The notes below the pieces were generated by a model. That model searched no databases. It saw only the letters and a list, made by a program, of their open reading frames with translations, and was not told the origin of the DNA. Positions 47,522 through 58,780 of a stretch of 64,000 bases of DNA are shown here, piece after piece. The stretch lies in assembly GCF_029867415.1 (NCBI RefSeq), contig NC_081185.1, positions 118,151,987 through 118,215,986 on the forward strand, given 5' to 3'. The translations under genes were made by a program, and so were the position numbers. Numbering within the stretch: position 1 is the stretch's first letter; every line of letters begins with the position of its first letter. Source of the DNA: Vicia villosa. Lineage: Eukaryota; Streptophyta; Magnoliopsida; Fabales; Fabaceae.

Positions 47522-47904
47522 AGAGCGAAAGTTTGAGGGATTAGGACGGTCAAAGGTTAAAACCAATAGAGCGAAAGTTTGAGGTCTTTAACTGGATAGT
47601 AGACATAGGACATTAGTTTTAAGGATGGCGAAAGCGTATTAAAACTAATTGGAACTTATTTATTTTCAAAAATTGTTTTTACACTCGAGCGGGATGGCGA
47701 AAGCGTACGTTAGGGGTATTAGCTTGCTCCGAGTCAACAGAGCGAAAGTTTGAGATTAGGATATTTAAATAGATAACAACCTCGTAAAATAGGCATTTTA
47801 TTAATTACATTGTTTTCAAAAAGCTCTTCTAAAATCTAATGGGATGGCGAAAGCGTACATTAGGATTAGGATAGTAGTCTGAATCAACAGAGCGAAAGTT
47901 TGAG
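47522..47904 (+). repeat. U5 repeats: AGAGCGAAAGTTTGAG x4 and GGATGGCGAAAGCGTA x3
   Basis: First motif at 47522, 47568, 47739 and 47889; second at 47623, 47692 and 47842, each 16 bp. They share GCGAAAG. Order is 1-1-2-2-1-2-1. They lie downstream of the TATA and so within the transcript. Same in the 3' LTR at +12323. Confidence 0.85.
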
Positions 47905-48221
47905 ACGAGGATTTTTAATCAATTGGAATTAGTAAAGATTTTTAATTTAATTATGTAAAAGCCAATGAACCTTCGGATTACCTTTAGTTAAACGAAATAC
48001 ATACTGACACCTGTCTTTCATTATTATTCTTTATTTTCTCACAATCACTTTCCCTTAGGAACAATCGAAAATTTTAGTACTCCTAGCTTTACATAGTAAC
48101 CTTAGATAACGGTAGATCGATTCATAGTCCCTGTGGATTCGATATCTTTTAAAACTACACGACACGACTGTGCACTTGCAGTTATCAGATTTATAGACAC
48201 GTAAAGTCGCGATCAAGTTTT

Positions 48222-48239
48222 TGGCGCCGTTGCCGGGGA
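48222..48239 (+). other. Primer-binding site (tRNA-Asp type)
   Basis: TGGCGCCGTTGCCGGGGA six bases after the LTR end, the usual Athila/Tat PBS. Confidence 0.92.
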
Positions 48240-48305
48240 CTATTTAAGTCGATATCGTAACTCACTGTTACACCGTAGAGACTAGGAAAATTCTTCCCTT
48301 TCTTT

Positions 48306-51300
48306 TTGAACGATTGTATGCCAAATACTCGTTCACAAGGAGGAGACTTAATACAACGAATTAACGAGATCGAACGTTTCATTAACGTTAAACGTCGAGC
48401 TCGCAACCTTCCCGAAGTAGCAGAAATTCCGATTAATCAGGAATTGAATTTTACTGATCAAATCAATCAAATCACCCCGAAGTTAGAGATGGCTGCTATT
48501 CGTCCTCTTAGAGACTATGCCGCTCCTTCGCGCGCTGAACCGCATTCAAGTATCGCACCACCTGCGATTGAAGCGAACAATTTCGAACTGAAACCTTCAC
48601 TGGTCCAAGCTGTTCAACAGAATCAATTCTCTGGAAGCCCTGTAGACGACCCCAATCTCCATTTATCCGTGTTCGTGCAATACGCCGACACTATCAAAGC
48701 CAACAACGTTAGTTCCGAAGCTATTCGATTACGCCTTTTCCCTTTCTCCTTGAGAGATAGAGCGAGAGCGTGGCTTCAATCCCTGCCTTCCAATTCCATA
48801 ACTACGTGGGACGAATTGAAGAGAGTATTCTTAGCAAGATATTTTCCGCCTAGCAAAACTGCTATGCTTAGAGGTCAAATCAACGGATTTACCCAGAAAG
48901 ATAACGAATCGCTTTTCGAAGCTTGGGAACGTTACAAGGACATGCTTAGAATATGCCCTCATCATGGACTCGAACCATGGCTGATCATCCATACCTTTTA
49001 TGGTGGTCTCTTATATAACACTAAAATGACTATAGATGCCGCTGCTGGCGGAGCATTAATGGACAAACCCCATGATGAAGCATACAAACTCATAGAGAAC
49101 ATGGCACAAAACCATTACCAATGGGGAGGAGAACGCGCCGCTCTAGAGAAAGCCCAAACCAAAGGAGGAATGTACGAAATTAGTGGTATAGACCGCGTTA
49201 ACGCTAAAGTAGACGCTTTAACTCAAAAGATTGAGAATTTGACCATCACTCCTTCAGCCACCGCTGCCGCTGCAGCACCTAACTGCGAGATTTGTGGATT
49301 GACTGGGCATGTAGTTGCTGAATGTCAACTCTTGACTGGAGTCCCATCTGATCAAGTAAATTACGCTCAAGGAAACCCTTATTCTAACACGTACAACCCT
49401 GGATGGAAAAACCACCCGAACTTTTCTTATAAGAACAACAATGCGTTGTACGCGCCTGGACAAGCACCTGCTGTACCACCTGGTTACCAAAAAGCGCCTG
49501 TAGCTGCTCAAAACACCCCTAGGAAGTCAAACCTAGAAATCATGATGGAGAACTTCATAGCTTCCCAACAACAAACCAATAAAGATTTCTTGAATCAAAA
49601 CATCCACAATAGCGAGCAACTAAAACAACTATCGAACAAAGTAGATGCTTTAGCTACGCATAACAAAATGTTAGAAACTCAAATCTCACAAGTAGCTCAA
49701 CAACAAGCACCTACTGCTGCCCCTGCTGGCACGTTTCCTGCTCAACCACAACCTAATCCTAAAGGACATGCGAACGCGATAACACTACGAAGTGGAACTA
49801 ATTACGATGGACCCATAGATCCTAGAACCCAAAACGTACCCATGTCACAACAAGAGCCAAAGGAAACCCAAAAGAAACCAACCGACGAACAAACTGCTAA
49901 GACTGATGAGAACAATAACGAAGTGGAACCCGAAAAGGAGAAACCTTATGTTCCACCACCACCTTATAAGCCACCAATTCCTTACCCTCAGAGATTAGCT
50001 AAATCAAAAACCGAAGCGCAATTTAAAAGATTTGTAGAACTTCTGAAGCAATTAAACATAACCATACCATTCACAGAAGCCATAACTGAGATGCCTTCAT
50101 ACGCTAAGTTCTTAAAAGAAATCTTATCAAACAAAAAGAAGCTCGAGGATAACGAAACTATAACACTTACCGCTGAATGTAGCGCTATCATCCAAAACAA
50201 CATGCCTCCAAAACTGAAAGACCCTGGTAGTTTCTCTATACCCTGCGTAATTGGAAAAACCATCATAGAGAAAGCCTTATGCGATTTAGGAGCTAGTGTT
50301 AGTTTGATGCCCCTTTCAACCTGTAAGAAACTCAATCTAGGTGAGCTTAAAGCAACAAGAATGTCTCTTCAACTAGCAGACCGTTCAGTTAAATATCCTG
50401 TAGGAATGTTAGAGAATATCCCTGTTCGTGTAGGTCAATTCTACATCCCAACTGACTTCATCATTATGGATATCCAAGAAGACTCTAACATCCCGATCAT
50501 ATTAGGAAGACCATTTTTAGCGACCGCTGGTGCAATTATAGATGTAAAGCGAGGAAAGCTTACTTTCGAAGTAGGAGAAGAGAAAATAGAATTTATCCTT
50601 TCCCAATTCCTAAAAGCACCTTCTATAATTGACACATGCTGTTCTGCTGATATAATCGACGAATGTGTCAAGGAAATAAAATCCGAACCAAATAAGGAAA
50701 CCGAAACCCTAAGAATTCCTATGCCGCCAATTTTTGAAGATGACAACTGGCGTGAGGAATATCAAGATAACCACCTGAGTGAATGCTTAGCTTTAACCCC
50801 TGATCCTATACCTGGACCTAAGAAACCTGCTATAGAGCTGAAGACACTTCCTACTGATCTTAGATACGAATTTCTAGACGAAGAACTAAACCGACCAGTT
50901 ATAGTGAACGCCAACTTAGGACGAACCGAGACTGAAAAATTACTTAATGTTCTAAGAAAATACCCTACCGCTTTAGGATACAACATATCAGATCTAAAAG
51001 GTATAAGCCCTTCTCTGTGTATGCACCGCATTATGCTCGAAGACGATAGTAAAACCTCTAGGGAACATCAAAGGCGAATAAATCCTATTATGAGCGATGT
51101 GGTTAAAAAGGAAATCCAAAAACTGCTAGAAGCTGGAATAATATATCCTATATCCGATAGCAAATGGGTTAGCCCCGTTCACGTCGTACCAAAGAAAGGA
51201 GGAGTCACTGTAATCACTAACGCAAAAGGAGAATCTGTAGCACAACGTACCCAAACTGGATGGAGGATGTGCATTGACTATAGGAAGCTAAATAAAGCTA

Positions 51301-53810
51301 CCCGAAAAGACCATTTCCCTTTACCTTTCATAGATCAAATGCTCGAACGCCTGGCTAAACACTCACATTTTTGTTATCTGGATGGATACTCCGGATTTTT
51401 CCAAATTCCTATCCACCCTGACGACCAAGAGAAGACCACATTCACCTGTCCTTATGGTACATTCGCTTATAGACGAATGCCTTTTGGACTCTGCAATGCA
51501 CCCGCGACCTTCCAAAGATGCATGATGGCAATATTTGCCGACTTCCTAGATGGAATAATGGAGGTCTTTATGGACGACTTCTCTGTCTGTGGAGGAAGTT
51601 TTGAAACATGTTTAGAAAACCTTGAAATGGTGCTTAGACGATGCGTAAGCGTAAACCTAGTCCTTAATTGGGAAAAATGCCATTTCATGGTTCGACAAGG
51701 AATTGTACTTGGACACATCGTATCAGATAGAGGAATCGAAGTTGATAAAGCAAAAATCGAGATTATCGAAAACCTTCAACCTCCCAAAACCGTTAGAGAA
51801 ATAAGAAGTTTTCTGGGACATGCTGGTTTTTACCGACGCTTCATTAAGGATTTCTCTAAAATAACCAAACCTTTAACTGAACTACTCATGAAAGACGCCG
51901 AATTTGTTTTCACCGATAAATGCACTGAAGCATTTCAAACGCTTAAACAAGCATTGATCTCTGCGCCAATTATGCAACCTCCCGACTGGAATGAGCCTTT
52001 CGAAATAATGTGTGACGCAAGTGATTATGCTGTAGGAGCCGTTCTAGGACAAAGAAAGGATAAGAAACTACATGTCATATATTATGCGAGTAGAACCCTA
52101 GACGAAGCTCAGATGAATTATGCCACGACAGAAAAAGAATTATTAGCTGTCGTATTCGCATTAGACAAATTCCGTTCTTACCTGGTAGGAGCCAAAATAA
52201 TCATATACACTGACCACGCCGCCATTAGGTACCTCCTAACCAAAAAGGACGCTAAACCAAGACTTTTGAGATGGATCTTGTTACTACAAGAATTCGACCT
52301 GGAAATTAAAGATAAGAAAGGCACTGAAAATGTCGTAGCAGATCACCTCTCTCGATTGGAAAATCTGAAACCCGAACAAGTACCAATTGACGATGATTTC
52401 CCTTATGAAAGACTCATCGCCCAATTAGAAGCAAATGAATTCGAACCATACCGTCCAAACTCTGAAACCGAGAAATTAGCTGAAATAGCTTTAGCCCGAT
52501 CTGACACACCTTGGTATGCAGATTTCGTAAATTACCTAGCTGCTGGTGTGCTTCCTCCTGATCTAAGCTACCAACAGAAGAAGAAATTCTTCCATGACCT
52601 AAAACATTACTATTGGGACGACCCACTCCTTTTCAAAAGAGGCCCCGATGGAATCTTTAGACGTTGTGTACCCGAGGAAGAGATAAGAAGCATAATAACA
52701 CATTGTCATTCTGCACCGTGTGGAGGACACCATAGCACATCTAGAACCTGCGCCAAAATCCTTCAATCTGGACTCTTCTGGCCCAACCTGTGGAAAGACG
52801 TCTATTTTGCTGTACTAAGCTGTGATAGATGCCAACGGACTGGAAACATTTCAAGACGCGATGAAATGCCTCAAAAAGGCATTCTAGAAGTAGAAATATT
52901 TGACGTCTGGGGAATAGACTTCATGGGACCGTTTCCGTCATCGTTTGGAAATCAATATATACTCGTAGCCGTCGATTACGTTTCAAAATGGATAGAAGCT
53001 ATCGCTTCCCCTACAAACGATACACGAGTAGTTATTAAACTTTTCAAAAACGTCATTTTTCCTAGGTTCGGTGTGCCAAGATTGGTAATTAGCGATGGTG
53101 GTTCCCATTTCATTTCAAGAATACTTGAGAAACTCCTTCGAAAATATGGAGTAAATCATCGAATAGCCACACCATACCATCCCCAAACAAGCGGTCAAGT
53201 AGAAGTATCTAACCGCGAAATAAAACAAATATTGGAGAAAACTGTTGCTATATCGAGGAAAGATTGGTCAACCAAGCTAAATGAAGCTTTATGGGCTTAT
53301 AGAACAGCTTTCAAAACTCCAATAGGAACTACACCATTCAAACTCGTTTATGGAAAATCATGCCACCTACCAGTAGAGTTAGAACATAAAGCCTATTGGG
53401 CCATTAAGAATTTAAACCTAAACTACACTGCCGCTGGTGAGAAACGACTTCTAGACATAAACGAATTAGAAGAACTTAGACAAGACGCTTACGAAAACGC
53501 CAAAATCTATAAAGAGCGAACGAAAAAATGGCACGACAAGCGTATATCTAGGAAAAATTTTAGCATAGGCGATAAAGTGCTCTTATTTAATTCTAGACTA
53601 AAATTATTTCCTGGTAAGTTACGATCTAGATGGTCTGGCCCTTTCGAAATAACTAACATATTTCCAAGTGGAGCGATAGAAATCAAAGGAGAAACCGTCA
53701 AACCTTTTGTCGTAAATGGGCAACGTCTTAAGTATTACCATCATCTCGAATACGATGAAAACATCGAAGTTTTTAAACTTGACGAACTGCCCGCTCTTTC
53801 GAAAAAATAG
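48306..53810 (+). CDS. Athila gag-pol polyprotein, intact
   Basis: Single 1834-codon frame with no frameshift between gag and pol. The true start may be the fifth codon ([10 protein letters not shown]). Gag core with [10 protein letters not shown] (about 150-165); CCHC knuckle at 327-340 ([14 protein letters not shown]); low-complexity Gln/Pro linker about 460-560. Aspartic protease with [10 protein letters not shown] (D660) and the ILGRPFL flap end. Reverse transcriptase with [18 protein letters not shown] and FMDDF (D1090-D1091). RNase H with CDASD (D1237), [12 protein letters not shown] and YTDH (D1303). Integrase with an HHCC finger ending CDRCQRTG, and DDE residues D1538 (GIDFMGPFP), D1597 (ISDGGSHF), E1633 (GQVEVSN), D35E spacing preserved; no chromodomain. 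It supplies capsid, protease, reverse transcriptase and integrase for the element. Minus-strand frames over it are shadows. Confidence 0.97.
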   Translation: MNDCMPNTRSQGGDLIQRINEIERFINVKRRARNLPEVAEIPINQELNFTDQINQITPKLEMAAIRPLRDYAAPSRAEPHSSIAPPAIEANNFELKPSLVQAVQQNQFSGSPVDDPNLHLSVFVQYADTIKANNVSSEAIRLRLFPFSLRDRARAWLQSLPSNSITTWDELKRVFLARYFPPSKTAMLRGQINGFTQKDNESLFEAWERYKDMLRICPHHGLEPWLIIHTFYGGLLYNTKMTIDAAAGGALMDKPHDEAYKLIENMAQNHYQWGGERAALEKAQTKGGMYEISGIDRVNAKVDALTQKIENLTITPSATAAAAAPNCEICGLTGHVVAECQLLTGVPSDQVNYAQGNPYSNTYNPGWKNHPNFSYKNNNALYAPGQAPAVPPGYQKAPVAAQNTPRKSNLEIMMENFIASQQQTNKDFLNQNIHNSEQLKQLSNKVDALATHNKMLETQISQVAQQQAPTAAPAGTFPAQPQPNPKGHANAITLRSGTNYDGPIDPRTQNVPMSQQEPKETQKKPTDEQTAKTDENNNEVEPEKEKPYVPPPPYKPPIPYPQRLAKSKTEAQFKRFVELLKQLNITIPFTEAITEMPSYAKFLKEILSNKKKLEDNETITLTAECSAIIQNNMPPKLKDPGSFSIPCVIGKTIIEKALCDLGASVSLMPLSTCKKLNLGELKATRMSLQLADRSVKYPVGMLENIPVRVGQFYIPTDFIIMDIQEDSNIPIILGRPFLATAGAIIDVKRGKLTFEVGEEKIEFILSQFLKAPSIIDTCCSADIIDECVKEIKSEPNKETETLRIPMPPIFEDDNWREEYQDNHLSECLALTPDPIPGPKKPAIELKTLPTDLRYEFLDEELNRPVIVNANLGRTETEKLLNVLRKYPTALGYNISDLKGISPSLCMHRIMLEDDSKTSREHQRRINPIMSDVVKKEIQKLLEAGIIYPISDSKWVSPVHVVPKKGGVTVITNAKGESVAQRTQTGWRMCIDYRKLNKATRKDHFPLPFIDQMLERLAKHSHFCYLDGYSGFFQIPIHPDDQEKTTFTCPYGTFAYRRMPFGLCNAPATFQRCMMAIFADFLDGIMEVFMDDFSVCGGSFETCLENLEMVLRRCVSVNLVLNWEKCHFMVRQGIVLGHIVSDRGIEVDKAKIEIIENLQPPKTVREIRSFLGHAGFYRRFIKDFSKITKPLTELLMKDAEFVFTDKCTEAFQTLKQALISAPIMQPPDWNEPFEIMCDASDYAVGAVLGQRKDKKLHVIYYASRTLDEAQMNYATTEKELLAVVFALDKFRSYLVGAKIIIYTDHAAIRYLLTKKDAKPRLLRWILLLQEFDLEIKDKKGTENVVADHLSRLENLKPEQVPIDDDFPYERLIAQLEANEFEPYRPNSETEKLAEIALARSDTPWYADFVNYLAAGVLPPDLSYQQKKKFFHDLKHYYWDDPLLFKRGPDGIFRRCVPEEEIRSIITHCHSAPCGGHHSTSRTCAKILQSGLFWPNLWKDVYFAVLSCDRCQRTGNISRRDEMPQKGILEVEIFDVWGIDFMGPFPSSFGNQYILVAVDYVSKWIEAIASPTNDTRVVIKLFKNVIFPRFGVPRLVISDGGSHFISRILEKLLRKYGVNHRIATPYHPQTSGQVEVSNREIKQILEKTVAISRKDWSTKLNEALWAYRTAFKTPIGTTPFKLVYGKSCHLPVELEHKAYWAIKNLNLNYTAAGEKRLLDINELEELRQDAYENAKIYKERTKKWHDKRISRKNFSIGDKVLLFNSRLKLFPGKLRSRWSGPFEITNIFPSGAIEIKGETVKPFVVNGQRLKYYHHLEYDENIEVFKLDELPALSKK

Positions 53811-54199
53811 TTTTCTATTTTTAAATCGTCGAGCTTACGACATTAAACAAAGCGCTTGGTGGGAGACAACCCACATATATTTATTCTTCTATTTTATTTT
53901 ATTAAAACTTTAATTTTCCTATTATTTTTATTTTTATTTTTCATTTTTAAAATTTTATTTTATTTTTAATTTTAATTTTAATCATTTTTTATTTTCCATA
54001 CATCTTATAATAATTATTATAATTATAACTACTATCTATGAATTGAGAAAATATTTCCGTTATAATTATATTTATTATTATAACTTGTTACCTAAGCTTA
54101 ATTTTAACTTTTTATTTTATTTTAAATAAACACTAGCCTAATTCTAACTCAATCTTAATATTTTCAACTTCTAGGTTTTTCATTTAATTACTAACTACG
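53811..54199 (+). other. AT-rich spacer after pol
   Basis: Oligo(T/A)-rich, no gene. In other Athila elements this place often holds the splice acceptor for the downstream ORF; TTTTCATTTAATTAC-type tracts exist near 54175-54190, but no site can be chosen. Confidence 0.6.
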
Positions 54200-55588
54200 A
54201 TGCAAGAAGTTGACAATATGGAAGTTGTGTTCCGTGGTAGAGGACAAGAAGCAAGATTTAACAAGCTGGCTGAAAGACACATGGAATTGACTTGCTATCC
54301 TCACCAACCAACTATGGTGAAGCTTGGTATCGAAGAAAGCATCCTACACCTGCTTAACCAAATCGGTTGGACTGGTTCTCACTTGTTCCGCAAGTTTAGC
54401 ACTTATCGGAAGCTCACTCTGGAATTCTTGAGCTCCCTGACCTATCTTCCAAACTGTGGACAAGGACTGAAAAAAGGAGTTATTCTCTTTAGACTCTTTG
54501 GTATGGAGTTTAATTTCTGCATCCGAGATTTTGCTGAAATGTTAGAACTACCTCATGGACCCGATGCATACGCCCAAGTAGCTGAAGAAAATCTTCCATA
54601 CTGGGAGTTGGAAAAATACTGGGGCAAGATCACTGGAAACGACAACCCTGAAGAGAATGAATTTCAATCTGAGAACATCCACAATCCTGCTTTCCGCTAC
54701 TTTCACAAGATCCTTGCTCACTATATTTTTGGAAAGCCTGATAATGTCACTGAAGTTACTAGAGAAGAGCTGTTCATCATGTTTTGTACATCTCAGAATC
54801 GCCCGGTCAATGCCATCGCATTCATGCTTACAAACTTCGAGCGCATCACGCAAGACGAAGTTTCACCCATTAGGATCGGCGGATTTGTCACTATGATCGC
54901 TAATGCCATAGGAATGAGAGTGCCTTTGCTTAGATTGACACCTTTTGGTACCCATACCTCTATGGACATCAATTTCTGCTTTAATCGAGGTATCATCGGT
55001 AATCTTGGACCTGATCGTTTTGAATTGCTCATTGATAACAAAGTTTGGTATCAGTTCACCTTACCGAACCCTAGGACAAGTGTGCACAACCCTACCAACT
55101 GGCTTTACTATGGTCAGATTCCTGAGAGAGAGCCATCACCTGAAACTCCTCAAGCTTATGAACATTTTGATGAGGAAATGCCTGCATCTGAATCTGAACC
55201 TGAAACACCTCCTGGTTATTATGAACCTCTTCCTGTGGATGAACCCATTCCTGATTATGAACCTCTTCCTTTTGACGAACCTATATCTGAGTATGAACCT
55301 GAAACTCGTTCTGAAGATTCCGTTGAAGATCACACTGTTGATATGACTGATGTCGAGGTCGAGCAACAACAACCCGCTACATCTACCGCATCGGTAAATC
55401 AAAGGATGCCCAATCTGAACACGCACGAACAAGCAATCAATGCACTACAACAAGATGTACAACATGTGCGAAACGAGCTTCACACTTTGCAAATGCATTT
55501 CTTCGATTTCATCGACACCGTAAATGCTCAGTTCGACGAAGTTTTCAAACACATTCAGTCCAATCAGAACAACAATAGACGTGGCTAG
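54200..55588 (+). CDS. Athila post-pol ORF a (462 aa), ATHILA-ORF-type protein
   Basis: Intact. An all-globular, mostly helical N-terminal domain of about 300 residues contains LEFLSSLTYLPN, ILFRLFGMEFNF and RDFAEMLELPHG, then HNPAFRYFHKILAHYIFG and NAIGMRVPLL. This is the pattern I associate with the ATHILA-ORF / putative plant transposon protein families. Then an acidic proline-rich repeat (residues about 318-375: YEPLP-DEPI units) and a C-terminal coiled-coil-like stretch (about 405-455, hydrophobics every 3-4 residues) with a basic tail. No signal peptide or membrane segment, so not a classical env. Homologous to ORF b downstream. Probably expressed from a spliced subgenomic RNA; function unknown. 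Confidence 0.85.
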   Translation: MQEVDNMEVVFRGRGQEARFNKLAERHMELTCYPHQPTMVKLGIEESILHLLNQIGWTGSHLFRKFSTYRKLTLEFLSSLTYLPNCGQGLKKGVILFRLFGMEFNFCIRDFAEMLELPHGPDAYAQVAEENLPYWELEKYWGKITGNDNPEENEFQSENIHNPAFRYFHKILAHYIFGKPDNVTEVTREELFIMFCTSQNRPVNAIAFMLTNFERITQDEVSPIRIGGFVTMIANAIGMRVPLLRLTPFGTHTSMDINFCFNRGIIGNLGPDRFELLIDNKVWYQFTLPNPRTSVHNPTNWLYYGQIPEREPSPETPQAYEHFDEEMPASESEPETPPGYYEPLPVDEPIPDYEPLPFDEPISEYEPETRSEDSVEDHTVDMTDVEVEQQQPATSTASVNQRMPNLNTHEQAINALQQDVQHVRNELHTLQMHFFDFIDTVNAQFDEVFKHIQSNQNNNRRG

Positions 55589-56378
55589 ATGTTACCATAT
55601 TAGATTATTAGATTTTTATTTCTAGTTTTAGTAATTTCTATTCTTAGTTTAGATTTACATTTTTCTGCACTTTTCCATTCTGCTATTGTTAACACTCAGT
55701 ACTGGTTTAATTTTAAATGCAATATTTTATTCGCTACTGCTGTTGTGTTATAATATACTGCTATTAACTGCTATATATATTTTCCTGGCTATCACTTTTT
55801 GATGTTAATAGTATTAAAATAAGACACTGTTCTGAACTGATGGACACTTTTTGCTGTTAATGGTATCAGTCAACACTGGCTGGTCATCTGCATGCGTGAC
55901 CCACTTGTCTGCCACAGGAGACGCCCGTCTCCATCTGTGTGGGACCAGTTGGAACGAAACAGGGGACAGGAGACGCACGTCTCCATGCTCTGCCCCAGCA
56001 GACTGGCTGCCTGAGACGCACGTCTCCCAAGGCTAGCAGTCTGCATTTGACCACGCAGACACTCTTCTCTCCCTCTTGAATTTTGAATTTGAATTTCAAA
56101 ATTCATTCTCCTCATTCTTCCCCTATTTATTCCATTTAAACCCCATTAACCTCATTCATCCTCCATCATTCACCTCTTAAACTCCATTCATTTCCCATTC
56201 TTCTATTCTATTCAAACTTCAAACACCACCATTAATCCATTTTAATTCTCCATTAACCACCCCATTTTCAAACCTCACTATAAAACCACACCACCACCAC
56301 TCTTATTCTTCACAACCTTCATTCCATTTCTTTTCTACCATTCTACTATCATATCTATTTTCCATTTCCATACTCACC
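55589..56378 (+). other. Inter-ORF spacer carrying three more ACGT-core palindromes
   Basis: Palindromes at 55917-55932 (GGAGACGCCCGTCTCC), 55969-55984 (GGAGACGCACGTCTCC) and 56013-56026 are of the same type as in the LTR U3. After them follows 300 bp of CT-rich, CCATT-rich DNA containing CACTATAAAACC (56276-56287), a good TATA-like box about 95 bp before the ORF b ATG. This is the layout of a promoter. No coding seen. Confidence 0.7.
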
Positions 56379-57728
56379 ATGCCTCCACGTTCATTAATCC
56401 GTAGTGAGCGTCCCGAGCGACCACCTCCCGACCTTTCAAACATTATCTTCCGAGATGATGCTCAACGAACAAAATATGTTGCTTTCTACGAACGTTCGGT
56501 TGTTCCCACAAAATTTGTGAACACCGAGTGTCTAGAAACTTTGGGTCTCATTGATGGTGTCACCCGTTTGCTCACTAAATCTAGCCTCCACCATCTTTGT
56601 ACCGAACCCGTACCTACTTATGAGCCGCTCGTCTTAGAATTTTTGAGTTCCTTCAACTACGACACTCCCTCTACTCAACCATTCTCAACCGGTACCATCC
56701 AATTCCGGATGTTCAACCGTGAATATGCTCTAGATCAAGATGTCGTAGCTTCATATTTGCATTTTAATCATGCTCCAATTGCTCACCGCTCAATCTTTCA
56801 AGAACTCAATGGTCGATCCTGGGAGGATCTCGCTTTTGAATTTTGGTTCCATCTCACTGGAGAAAATCCTACCGGTTGGAGAGCTCTTCATGCTTCTCAC
56901 ATTCAAAACCCCGCTATACGTTATTTTCAACGTGTTTTGGGGCATATTATTTTTGCAAGATCCAACAACCACAAGGTAAACCAAAATGAATTATTTTTCC
57001 TTTACTGTGCGCTTAACAATATCCGTTTCAATGCCGCACCGTTTATGTTCCAACACATCCAAGGCTTAGTCAACGCCCCCGCTACAAATCCATTCTTGCT
57101 TGGAGGCATTATTACTACCTTGGCCTGTGCTTTAGGTCTTGGTGACGAGCTCCTATCACTCTCTCATCTCATGAAGCCTGCTCAGTCACTCGATCTCACT
57201 TACTGCCGCGATTCCCACTTGGTTTCACCCCGCCATGATGGCCGATACACTTTGGTCGTCAATAAAGTTCCTATTCCTTATGTCATCCTTCCTTGTCCTG
57301 AAAGAATTAACATCCGTTATGTTCAACGTTGGAGGCTTATTGAAGAAAATCCTCAAGATGACCAACAAGAACATCCTAATGAACCAATGGATGCAAATGA
57401 AGAAGAACTCAACCAAGGGCAAGCTGATGTCAACCAACCTCCTCCAAACAACCCTCCGCCTATTACTCTTGAAGCCATGTATGCTGCTATTCAACGCCAA
57501 GATCAACTCGTTCAAGCTATGCAGACAAACCAAACTGAAACAATTAGGCTCATCCGAGAGATGCAACAGGAGCACCGTGACTATGCTATTAGGAACGAAA
57601 GTCAATACGCTGAAATTGCCCAATATTTGCATGATCTTGACATTCGTGTTAATGACTCTCCTGATAGACGTCGCCGTGTTCGTACAAGAGGCGCGAGCAG
57701 TTCTCAAAACCGCAACAATGAGGAGTAG
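56379..57728 (+). CDS. Athila post-pol ORF b (449 aa), paralogue of ORF a
   Basis: Intact. Same domain order as ORF a: LEFLSSFNYD, IQFRMFNREYAL, the block WFHLTGENP, then HIQNPAIRYFQRVLGHIIF and ELFFLYCALNN, LLGGIITTLACALGL. After this comes a glutamine/asparagine/proline-rich linker (about 325-365), a coiled-coil-like segment (about 370-425, LEAMYAAIQRQDQLVQAM then RLIREMQQEH) and an arginine-rich tail RRRRVRTR (about 430-440). Aligned anchors with ORF a are collinear but overall identity is low, roughly a quarter to a third by eye. No membrane segment. The Arg-rich end suggests nucleic-acid binding or nuclear targeting (inference). Confidence 0.85.
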   Translation: MPPRSLIRSERPERPPPDLSNIIFRDDAQRTKYVAFYERSVVPTKFVNTECLETLGLIDGVTRLLTKSSLHHLCTEPVPTYEPLVLEFLSSFNYDTPSTQPFSTGTIQFRMFNREYALDQDVVASYLHFNHAPIAHRSIFQELNGRSWEDLAFEFWFHLTGENPTGWRALHASHIQNPAIRYFQRVLGHIIFARSNNHKVNQNELFFLYCALNNIRFNAAPFMFQHIQGLVNAPATNPFLLGGIITTLACALGLGDELLSLSHLMKPAQSLDLTYCRDSHLVSPRHDGRYTLVVNKVPIPYVILPCPERINIRYVQRWRLIEENPQDDQQEHPNEPMDANEEELNQGQADVNQPPPNNPPPITLEAMYAAIQRQDQLVQAMQTNQTETIRLIREMQQEHRDYAIRNESQYAEIAQYLHDLDIRVNDSPDRRRRVRTRGASSSQNRNNEE

Positions 57729-58765
57729 TTCTTATGCACTGAGGACATTGCATCATCTAAGTCTGGGGGAGTCGTATTATTTCTATTTCCTATTTCCTTT
57801 AGTTTTATTTTTCCCTTCAGTTATTTCCCTTCCTTGTAATGTTTTTCTAATTCAATAAAGAATATTTATGGAATTTAAGTCTTATATGTATAATTCCGTA
57901 GTTATTTCAATTTCTTCCACTTTCTTGAGCCATAACAAAAAAAAAAAAATTTTTTTTTTTGCTCCTAAACGATAAACGCAAACCCCACACGTTCAAGAAA
58001 TACGAAGCTACTCAATCACTCAACGCACCGAAACTGAATTAGTCAATATCCTTATTGTCACAACACTCCAAAACCCCCGAGTATACATAACCGATTTGAA
58101 TACCCGTTATACCAAAACCACCGACTTTAAGTTTTGAAATAACCCTTAGTAGTTTATTCTAGCAGTCGGCACCGTCTTAGATACAAACTACGCAGAGAGT
58201 CGATGAATATAAGTGTATGATCCTCATAATAATTATGTGTTCAACTATAAGAAGAAATGTGCCTACTAAGTAAGGTGATCCTCACAAGATCATTTAACCT
58301 AACGGTCGCAAATCTCATATACAAAGAATTTAAAAACTCACTGTCGATTGGTTCAGAAGTCATCTGGTAATGAACTTGGTAGGAAGGACTATTGTCCGAT
58401 TCCCCACAATCTACAAGTGAATGCTAAGGAGTATACCACATATTGTGCCAGAACTCCATGAGAAGGATCATAGTCACTAACCGACTACTCTGCTATGTGC
58501 GTGTCAAGATAATGGGCTTAATGTGATTGCGCGCGAATGAAAAGGGTGAAACATGATGACAAGTCAAATAGGTCGAGCTATAATGGCATGATTCGGATTG
58601 GTATGCATACTGGGAGTTGTTTAGTGTTGTTACTATAGGTTTATTGCTAAGATTCGTTACTTCCGAATAAGAACACTATGTAGCTAAGTATGACTGAACG
58701 ACGTGGTGGAAGTGTGTTTCATTTATCTTTATCTTCTTATTTTGCTTGAGGACAAGCAAAGGTTC
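57729..58765 (+). other. 3' untranslated region of the Athila element
   Basis: Noncoding, with an A13T13-like stem at 57937-57961. Directly after ORF b is a PPT-like copy, AAGTCTGGGGGA (57759-57770), preceded by CTGAGGACATTGCATCAT; see findings. Confidence 0.7.
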
Positions 58766-58780
58766 AAGTCTGGGGGAATT
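58766..58780 (+). other. Polypurine tract of the Athila element
   Basis: AAGTCTGGGGGAATT abuts the 3' LTR and follows TTGCTTGAGGACAAGCAAAG, the conserved Athila context. Confidence 0.9.

Larger units (their letters stand above)
46458..48215 (+). repeat. Athila 5' LTR
   Basis: TGATAACACG...CGCGATCA, 1758 bp. U3 carries four ACGT-core palindromes; TATAAATA is at 46961-46968. The rest (R/U5, about 1.2 kb) has seven GCGAAAG-centred repeats. The 142-codon ORF at 46638-47066 lies mostly across U3 and TATA and is not considered a gene. Confidence 0.96.

Noticed and set aside
54200..57728. Envelope (env) genes
   Set aside because: Position fits, but neither ORF has a signal peptide, transmembrane segment or cleavage site.
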